Assembly: GCA_002422545.1 (NCBI GenBank)
Contig: DIWF01000027.1
Location: forward strand, 124,001-188,000
Length of the DNA stretch: 64,000 nucleotides
From: Firmicutes bacterium UBA6113
GTDB lineage: Bacteria; Bacillota; Clostridia; Tissierellales; Sedimentibacteraceae
Reading direction: 5' to 3'
Positions 58,376 through 64,000 of this stretch are shown piece by piece (the first letter of the stretch is position 1; each line of letters begins with the position of its first letter). The notes beneath the pieces are model-generated. The model was given only the letters and a program-made list of their open reading frames with translations. It searched no databases and was not told the DNA's origin. The translations under genes and the position numbers were made by a program.

Positions 58376-59731
58376 ATGTCAACAAAAAATGAAGTTTATG
58401 GCTATTTGCCAGACGAGCGTCCCCCAATTATAGGACTTATATTTTTCGCATTACAGCAAATTGTGGTAATGTTCCCGGCAACAGTACTGGTTGCACTTAT
58501 TACAGGTTTCCATGTTTCAACAACTATTTTTGCAAGCGGTCTTGCAACATTAGGATTTATACTTGTAACAGGAAGACAAATCCCTCTTTACTACGGATCA
58601 AGCTTTTCATACATTTCTGCAATAGCTTCAATAATGAGTGCTGAAGCATTTGCCACATATTCTTTAAACGATAAAATTTCCATTGCACAATTTGGTATCA
58701 TAATGTCAGGTTTTGTTTCTATAATAGCAGGATTCATCATCCAGCGTTCAGGAAAAGACAAAATTGACAGAGTTCTTCCTCCATCAGTAACAGGAAGCAT
58801 TGCAATTATAATAGGACTTTCATTGGCTGCCAATGCAATGACAAATGCAGCAGCTTACCCGGCAGCCGTGGCTGAAAGCCAGGCAGTTCTTGCAGGAAGC
58901 ATGGCATGGGTAATTGCCATTGTGACTTTGATATCTACAATTCTGTATTCAGTGTACTTAAAAGGAAAATTAAGCCAGCTTCCTATATTATTCGGACTTT
59001 TAACAGGATATGCTGCTGCAGCAATAATAGGTCTTGCAACAGGAATTCCTTTCATAACATTTGACACAGTACAGTCATCAGGAATATTAAATCTTCCGAT
59101 TTTCACATTCCCTAAACCATCTATAACAGCAGTTGTTGCCATAATGCCTATAGCAATTGCAACAATTCCTGAATCAACAGCACATGTGTATCAGCTTGAT
59201 ATTTACGTAAATGACCTTGCAAGGAAAAAAGGAATAACAAAAAAATATGACATAGAAAACAAACTGGGATTAAACCTTATCGGTGACGGTTTAGGAGACA
59301 TTATTTCAGGATTGGTCGGAGGACCTGCAGGAACAAATTACGGCGAAAATATAAGCGCCATGGCAATTTCAAAGAACTTTTCGGTATATGTTCTTATACT
59401 TGCAGCAATTTTGACTATGATAATTTCATGCTTCACACCGCTTATAAACATAATATATTCAATACCTACAGCTGTAATCGGAGGATTGTCAATTTACCTC
59501 TTCGGTGTAATAGCTGCACAGGGTATTACAATAATGATGGACAGAAAAGTGGATATGTTCAGTTCAAAAAATCTTGCTGTAATAGCAGTTATACTGATAG
59601 TTGGTCTTGGCGGAAGCTTTGGCTTTGCTGGCGGAATGATTCCGATGTTTGGAATTCAGATACCGGCAATTGCAACTGCAGCAGTTGTTGGTATAGCACT
59701 TAATCTGATGTTGTCTATAGGAAATAAATAA
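58376..59731 (+). CDS. NCS2 family nucleobase (xanthine/uracil) permease
   Basis: Integral membrane protein of 451 residues with 12-14 helices. It shows PPIIGLIFFALQQIVVMFPA at the N-terminus, IPLYYGSSFSYISAIASIM, the long helix VTGSIAIIIGLSLAANAM, and the family region GLVGGPAGTNYGENISAMAI with the Glu of the substrate site in IAIATIPESTAHVY. It probably imports uracil, xanthine or a related base by proton symport. GGAGG precedes ATG 58376; the earlier frame at 58364 begins inside the ribosome binding site. A structured leader controls it. Confidence 0.92.
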   Translation: MSTKNEVYGYLPDERPPIIGLIFFALQQIVVMFPATVLVALITGFHVSTTIFASGLATLGFILVTGRQIPLYYGSSFSYISAIASIMSAEAFATYSLNDKISIAQFGIIMSGFVSIIAGFIIQRSGKDKIDRVLPPSVTGSIAIIIGLSLAANAMTNAAAYPAAVAESQAVLAGSMAWVIAIVTLISTILYSVYLKGKLSQLPILFGLLTGYAAAAIIGLATGIPFITFDTVQSSGILNLPIFTFPKPSITAVVAIMPIAIATIPESTAHVYQLDIYVNDLARKKGITKKYDIENKLGLNLIGDGLGDIISGLVGGPAGTNYGENISAMAISKNFSVYVLILAAILTMIISCFTPLINIIYSIPTAVIGGLSIYLFGVIAAQGITIMMDRKVDMFSSKNLAVIAVILIVGLGGSFGFAGGMIPMFGIQIPAIATAAVVGIALNLMLSIGNK

Positions 59732-59744
59732 AAATAAATAACAT

Positions 59745-59775
59745 AAAAACCTGCAAAATTCTGCAGGTTTTTTTT
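59745..59775 (+). terminator. Terminator after the NCS2 permease
   Basis: AAAACCTGCA (59746-59755) pairs with TGCAGGTTTT (59762-59771), then T4. Confidence 0.88.
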
Positions 59776-60098
59776 ATCCGTCCGGAAAATTAAAACCGGA
59801 TTTTATTTTATGTTTTATCATAATTTTATTATTATCGTAATAATTTTATATAAAACTGTCATTGCTTTGAGTTTAAATTCTACTAGACAAACTGCATTTT
59901 TTGTACTATAATGTAAGCGTGATTACGTTTTCCGTACTTTATTTGTTATAAGTATGATTTACGTAAAGCAATACTAAAAATTTTCTGCTGGAGGTGAACA
60001 TCAGCTTCAATTTTTTAATTTATTTTCAAAGCATTAGAGCAAAAGCGTAATGGGAAGAAATCATTTATAATATTTTAAAAAGGAAGGGATGTGTAATA
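59776..60098. other. Intergenic leader region before the NSS transporter
   Basis: Contains a promoter at 59884-59912 and about 180 bases of leader. The leader has a small hairpin GTAA-GCGTGA-TTAC near 59914 and GCTG...CAGC (59986-60005) followed by a T-rich stretch. The stem is too short to call a terminator. No gene is seen. Confidence 0.55.
59884..59912 (+). promoter_or_regulatory. Promoter of the NSS transporter gene
   Basis: TAGACA (59884-59889), 17-base spacer, TATAAT (59907-59912). Confidence 0.75.
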
Positions 60099-61574
60099 AT
60101 GAATAAAGAAAATAACAGAGGTCAATGGGCTAGTAACCTTGGTTTCTTGATGGCAGCTGTAGGTTCTGCAGTTGGTCTGGGAAACATCTGGGGATTCCCT
60201 TACAAGATGGGAGCTAGCGGAGGTTTTGCTTTCCTTATAGTTTACTTAGCATTGGTAATATTTGTCGGTTTTGCTACTATGTTGGGTGAGTTGGCGTTAG
60301 GTAGAAAAACAGGTCTTGGAGTTATAGGTACGTACAAAGTTTTAAGCAAAAAATTTGCGTGGGTAGGTTGGTTAGGATTTCTATCTGGGTTTTTCATTCT
60401 AGCATTTTATAGCGTTCTTGGTGGATATACATTGCGCTATGCTTTTGGATTTTTAATGGAAATATTCAGTGCAGGAGCTGGATTTGGCGGATTGGGAAGC
60501 GGAGCATTCTTTGGAAGTTTTATTATCAATGGCGGACAGAACATATTGTTCCATGGAATATTTATGGCTTTGACAATTCTCATAGTTATGGGTGGAGTTT
60601 CCAGCGGTATTGAAAAGTTCACAAAAATAGCTATGCCGGCACTGTTGGTTATGCTTATAATAGTTATTATAAGAAGTGTTACACTGGAAGGTGCTTCTAC
60701 AGGATTAGCTTTCATGTTTGCTCCTAACTTTTCTGCTTTCCAAGAATTAGGGTTCATGAAAGTGCTTAAGACAGCAGCTGGACAGATGTTCTTCTCACTG
60801 TCACTTGGTATGGGTTGTATGATTACTTATGGATCATACCTTAGCAAGAATGAAGATCTGGAGAAAAATGCTATGATTATTCCTATTGCAGATACTATTT
60901 TTGCTTTGATGGCAGGTTGTGCTGTAATGCCAGCTGTAGGAGCTTTCATGTATCAAGGAGTTGAAGGCATTTCTTTCGGAGCAGGCCCAGGACTTTTGTT
61001 TGTTACTCTTCATCAGGTGTTCAGCGTTGGTATGGGAGGCTTCATAGGTAATTTGTTCGGTTTCATGTTCTATTCACTTGTATTCATTGCAGCAGTAACT
61101 TCATCTATTTCACTGCTGGAAGTGTGTACAGCATACTTTATTGACAGAAAAGTTCAAAAAGGTGAAGAACCTAACCGTAAGAAACTTTCAACTTTTGTTG
61201 GAATCGCTATATTCATTATAGGAATTCCTGTATGTCTTGATGGACTTGGTTCAGGTGTTGCAGGCGGAGCTACTATTGATATTCCAGCTGTTATGTTCGG
61301 CATGGATGAGGTTCGTGTAGCATTTGACTGCTGGCTGGACTTCTATGATATGATTTCTGAAGGTGTATTCATGCCTCTTGGTGCAATCCTTATGTCTGTA
61401 ATGATAGGCTGGGTTCTCAAGACTGGTGTTATCAAAGAAGAAATTGAAAATAGCGGAATCAAGATGAAAGCTTACGCTTTCTGGGACATCTGCTTCAAAT
61501 ATTTAGTTCCAATAGGAATTTTATTTGTATTGATAGGACAGATTGATGACTTCTTCGGAATGGGAATTTTTTAG
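60099..61574 (+). CDS. Sodium-dependent transporter, NSS/SNF family
   Basis: Membrane protein of 491 residues with about 11-12 helices. The N-terminal signature QWASNLGFLMAAVGSAVGLG then NIWGFPYKMG holds the Na and substrate binding residues of helix 1; LSLGMGCMITYGSYL and SSISLLEVCTAYFIDR hold those of helices 6-8. The bacterial NSS family (LeuT, MhsT, TnaT) imports amino acids with Na. AAGGAAGGGATG precedes the ATG. The exact amino acid cannot be told from sequence alone. A terminator follows. Confidence 0.93.
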   Translation: MNKENNRGQWASNLGFLMAAVGSAVGLGNIWGFPYKMGASGGFAFLIVYLALVIFVGFATMLGELALGRKTGLGVIGTYKVLSKKFAWVGWLGFLSGFFILAFYSVLGGYTLRYAFGFLMEIFSAGAGFGGLGSGAFFGSFIINGGQNILFHGIFMALTILIVMGGVSSGIEKFTKIAMPALLVMLIIVIIRSVTLEGASTGLAFMFAPNFSAFQELGFMKVLKTAAGQMFFSLSLGMGCMITYGSYLSKNEDLEKNAMIIPIADTIFALMAGCAVMPAVGAFMYQGVEGISFGAGPGLLFVTLHQVFSVGMGGFIGNLFGFMFYSLVFIAAVTSSISLLEVCTAYFIDRKVQKGEEPNRKKLSTFVGIAIFIIGIPVCLDGLGSGVAGGATIDIPAVMFGMDEVRVAFDCWLDFYDMISEGVFMPLGAILMSVMIGWVLKTGVIKEEIENSGIKMKAYAFWDICFKYLVPIGILFVLIGQIDDFFGMGIF

Positions 61575-61591
61575 AAAATAATATATTCAAT

Positions 61592-61617
61592 AAAAGAGCG
61601 GATTTCCGCTCTTTTTT
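61592..61617 (+). terminator. Terminator after the NSS transporter
   Basis: AAAGAGCGGA and TCCGCTCTTT arms form a short hairpin followed by T6. Confidence 0.87.
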
Positions 61618-61666
61618 GCATTTATTTGAAGTATAAATTATACACCTGCTAATGAAATATTTACAA

Positions 61667-62047
61667 TTATTCCATGGGAGGTTCTCTGTGGAAACTGTTT
61701 GGAGCAACTTTTTCATCTTTTATTAAGTAGATATGGAAGAAGTATTCTGCAACTGCAATTATGGCTGCAAAAATTATCAGCCCTGTCGCGCTTGCATTGA
61801 AGTTATATGAAAATAAGTCCACTACATATGCCACAGCAGCGCCTAAAACTCCGTCGCTGACAGAAGCCATAATATTTCCCGTTGACGGCAATATCACCAG
61901 ATCCCCTAGAAGATAATTGAGCACCGTTCCTATGACTGCTACAAGAGAAATCATCACTATGGAGTTTAAATCTACAAGAGTGAAAGCTACCCATGCTGCA
62001 ATAAATGTTGCTACCAATTTAAATAATAATGCCATTATTGTTCTCAT
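61667..62047 (-). CDS. DUF2512 (YndM-like) membrane protein
   Basis: A 126-residue protein with four helices (IMALLFKLVATFIAAWVAFT, VMISLVAVIGTVLNYLLGD, VLGAAVAYVVDLFSY, LIIFAAIIAVAEYFFHIYL) and a short polar tail. It matches DUF2512, found in spore-forming Firmicutes. Function unknown. AAGGAGA precedes the ATG on the minus strand. Confidence 0.85.
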   Translation of the reverse strand: MRTIMALLFKLVATFIAAWVAFTLVDLNSIVMISLVAVIGTVLNYLLGDLVILPSTGNIMASVSDGVLGAAVAYVVDLFSYNFNASATGLIIFAAIIAVAEYFFHIYLIKDEKVAPNSFHREPPME

Positions 62048-62217
62048 TTATTTCTCCTTATTTTAATTTTATTGCTACATTTATTTTTAGTAATATTTCA
62101 TTAAATATTCACTTTTTCAGAACAATTTACAAATCATATATAAATAGCTAATTATTTATTGGAATAATAGTTTTGTTTTTTAAAATAATAATAAAAATAA
62201 AATTAAAAGGAGCAAAT

Positions 62218-62385
62218 ATGGCTAAAAATAAATCTAAAGAAAAAAACATGGCAAAACCTATTGAAAACCACGATACTGCAGCATGGGCAAATCAGTCAGG
62301 ACTGAAAGCAGTATCAAAAGTAAACATTCCTGATGAAATTCAGGTTAGAAACGCCAAGGAACACGTGGATTCAAATCAAAAATAA
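62218..62385 (+). CDS. DUF3787 family spore-associated small protein
   Basis: A 55-residue hydrophilic protein: basic N-terminus MAKNKSKEKNMAKPIENHDT, then AAWANQSGLKAVSKVNIPDE, and IQVRNAKEHVDSNQK at the end. The AAWAN and NAKEHVD pattern is the DUF3787 family, described as spore surface protein in Clostridioides. AAAAGGAG precedes the chosen ATG 62218; the longer frame from 62173 is not preferred. A bidirectional terminator follows. Confidence 0.82.
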   Translation: MAKNKSKEKNMAKPIENHDTAAWANQSGLKAVSKVNIPDEIQVRNAKEHVDSNQK

Positions 62386-62386
62386 A

Positions 62387-62421
62387 AAATAAAGAAAGCC
62401 TTCAGGCTTTCTTTATTTTTT
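62387..62421. terminator. Bidirectional terminator between DUF3787 and PFOR genes
   Basis: AAATAAAGAAAGCC and GGCTTTCTTTATTT around TTCA, with T and A runs on both sides, between convergent stop codons. Confidence 0.88.
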
Positions 62422-62422
62422 G

Positions 62423-64000
62423 TTAAAACACTTCGTGTTCTGCAAGCTGTTTATATCTTCTATATCTGTCAGCTGCATGTTCGCTTGAAATATCAAACAT
62501 TTTTTCAGCTATTTCAGGGAAAACATTCATAAGCTGAGAGTAACGGATTTCGCCGTGAATGAACTCCTTGTAATCTGATGATGGTTCTTTTGAATCAAGG
62601 ATAAACGGATTTTTGCCTTGCTCTTTTAGTTCCGGATTAAATCTGTACATGTGCCAGTATCCAGAATCAACTGCTTTTTTTTCTTCCATCATGCTCGTTC
62701 CCATGCCTGTTTTAATTCCATGGTTGATGCAAGGGGAGTAGGCGATTATTAAAGACGGTCCCTTGTAGCTTTCAGCTTCCTTGATTGCCTTTATGGTTTG
62801 ATTCATGTCGGCTCCCATAGCAATCTGAGCCACATAGATATAACCGTATGTCATGGCAATTAGGCCCAAATCCTTCTTCCTTATTTTCTTGCCTGATGCT
62901 GCAAATTTTGCAACTGCTGCTGCTGGAGTAGCTTTAGAGCATTGCCCTCCTGTGTTTGAATAAACTTCAGTGTCCATTACAAGCATGTTGATGTCTTCGC
63001 CTGTTGCAAGAGCATGGTCTAATCCGCCGTATCCTATATCATATGCCCAGCCGTCGCCTCCTATGGACCAAACTGATTTTTTAATCAGATGATCTTTTCT
63101 GTTCATTATTTCCTGCACAACAGGATTGTCGCTGTGATTGTTTTGTTTCAATGCATCAAAAATCATCTCTGTTGCTTTTTTGGAGCCTTCGCCGTCATTA
63201 AGGTTATCCATCCAGCTTTTAAATGCGTTTTTAAGATTTTCATCGATTGGTGACATAATGGCTTTTTCAACAAGAGACGATAATTTTTCTCTAAGCTGTT
63301 TTGTACCAACCTGCAATCCTAGACCAAACTCTGCAGCATCTTCAAACAGAGGATTTATCCACGCAGGACCGCGTCCTTCTTCGTTTGTGGAATAAGCAGT
63401 AGCAGGTGCGGAAGCTCCCCAAATAGAAGAGCAGCCTGTTGCATTGGATATCATCATTCTGTCTCCGAAAAGCTGAGTTATAAGCTTAACGTATGGTGTT
63501 TCGCCGCATCCTGGGCATGCACCTGAAAATTCCATCAACGGTCTCATGAATTGACTTCCCTTGACAGAGTATTTATCCATTACATTTTCCTTATATTTAA
63601 CTGTAGTTGCAAATTCCCAGTTCTCAGATTCCATTTCCATTTCATGTTCAGCAGGCTTCATAATTAATGCCTTGCCTTTAGCAGGGCAGATATCGGCGCA
63701 GTTAGCACAGCCGGTGCAGTCCATTGGAGAAACCTGAATTCTCCAGTGGTAATTTTCAAGCCCCTTGCCAATTGGCTTGGCTGTTTTAAATGTGTCGGGT
63801 TTTCTTTTTTCTTCCTCATCATCAAGCATAAATGGCCTTATGGTTGCATGCGGGCATACATACGAACATCTTCCGCACTGAATGCATTTGTCAATTTGCC
63901 ATTCTGGTATCATTGGAGCAATTCCACGCTTTTCATAAGAAGTTGTTCCTGATGGGAATGTTCCGTCTTCCATTCCTGCAAAGGCACTGACAGGAAGCTC
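62423..64000 (-). CDS. Pyruvate:ferredoxin (flavodoxin) oxidoreductase, C-terminal part
   Basis: The C-terminal 526 residues of a single-chain pyruvate:ferredoxin oxidoreductase, which converts pyruvate to acetyl-CoA with ferredoxin reduction. The frame runs past base 64000 (LPVSAFAG before EDGTFPSGTTSYEKRG), so the start lies outside the window. Two 4Fe-4S motifs, CIQCGRCSYVCPH and CTGCANCADICPAK, are followed by the CPGCGETPY cluster ligands, the thiamine site GDGWAYDIGYGGLDHAL, and SNTGGQCSKATP. The single-chain form is typical of clostridia. It identifies an anaerobic fermenter. Confidence 0.96.
   Translation of the reverse strand, partial: ELPVSAFAGMEDGTFPSGTTSYEKRGIAPMIPEWQIDKCIQCGRCSYVCPHATIRPFMLDDEEEKRKPDTFKTAKPIGKGLENYHWRIQVSPMDCTGCANCADICPAKGKALIMKPAEHEMEMESENWEFATTVKYKENVMDKYSVKGSQFMRPLMEFSGACPGCGETPYVKLITQLFGDRMMISNATGCSSIWGASAPATAYSTNEEGRGPAWINPLFEDAAEFGLGLQVGTKQLREKLSSLVEKAIMSPIDENLKNAFKSWMDNLNDGEGSKKATEMIFDALKQNNHSDNPVVQEIMNRKDHLIKKSVWSIGGDGWAYDIGYGGLDHALATGEDINMLVMDTEVYSNTGGQCSKATPAAAVAKFAASGKKIRKKDLGLIAMTYGYIYVAQIAMGADMNQTIKAIKEAESYKGPSLIIAYSPCINHGIKTGMGTSMMEEKKAVDSGYWHMYRFNPELKEQGKNPFILDSKEPSSDYKEFIHGEIRYSQLMNVFPEIAEKMFDISSEHAADRYRRYKQLAEHEVF

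Overview
The window is AT-rich chromosomal DNA with strong GGAGG-type ribosome binding sites, TTGACA/TATAAT promoters and many hairpin-plus-T-run terminators. A PolC-type replicase, Asp23, YitT, a sporulation-associated DUF3787 protein, ydaO-type and GEMM-I riboswitches, a sigma-54 regulator, a partial pyruvate:ferredoxin oxidoreductase, amino-acid and peptide transporters and an apparent selenoprotein point to an anaerobic, spore-forming, amino-acid-fermenting Clostridia/Tissierellia bacterium (Sedimentibacter-like is my inference). There is no phage, insertion sequence with transposase, CRISPR array or tRNA gene. Many CDS starts given here were chosen from ribosome binding sites rather than from the longest reading frame.

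Layout. 1-3.3 kb: end of D-Ala-D-Ala ligase, RNase R, and a first tmRNA gene. 3.4-9.2 kb: a two-gene b-type heme module, an AraC-family remnant, a sigma-54 activator, then paired palindromic sites and a -24/-12 promoter driving a CitMHS transporter and a split AtuA-type enzyme. 9.4-15.3 kb: a flotillin-like protein and a MacAB-like ABC export operon. 15.4-23.2 kb: YitT, a LysM/FMN-bind-like secreted protein, and a LysR regulator divergent from lactonase-aconitase-isocitrate dehydrogenase. 23.3-32.6 kb: peroxidase, Asp23, arginase, SelO, a MASE3-PP2C phosphatase, a selenoprotein with an in-frame UGA, a c-di-AMP-riboswitch-controlled cell-wall hydrolase, homoserine dehydrogenase, and small surface or spore-type proteins. 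32.8-33.7 kb: smpB followed by a second tmRNA gene. 33.8-41.7 kb: a toxin-antitoxin remnant, PepD dipeptidase with an OPT peptide transporter, a DMT transporter, and an FAD amine oxidase with a LysR regulator. 42-47 kb: PolC, dCMP deaminase, cold shock protein. 47.5-57 kb: Gly-rich TPM-like protein with PspA, a triple FMN-binding protein, AI-2E family permease, SfsA, acetate transporter, CAP protein, a c-di-GMP-riboswitch-controlled phosphodiester glycosidase, and a universal stress protein. 57-64 kb: YgjP-like peptidase, an NCS2 purine/uracil-type permease behind an unclassified attenuator, an NSS transporter, and the C-terminal part of pyruvate:ferredoxin oxidoreductase.

How it fits together. 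The metabolic genes fit amino acid and peptide fermentation: peptide uptake and dipeptide cleavage, sodium-coupled amino acid uptake, arginase, acetate transport, PFOR, and the oxidative citrate branch to 2-oxoglutarate. Second-messenger control shows at the surface: a ydaO-type (c-di-AMP) leader precedes a LysM hydrolase, and a GEMM-I (c-di-GMP) leader precedes a secreted glycosidase.

Most notable: (1) two full-length tmRNA genes about 30 kb apart encoding the same tag, one next to rnr and one next to smpB; (2) a 98-residue HesB/CC-Se-like selenoprotein read through a UGA; (3) a sigma-54 CitMHS/AtuA locus with two identical 18-bp palindromes; (4) a small membrane protein with two H-X13-H pairs and a likely ATT start, paired with a cytochrome-b5-like lipoprotein; (5) an attenuator with three mutually exclusive pairings ahead of the NCS2 permease that I could not assign to a known riboswitch class.
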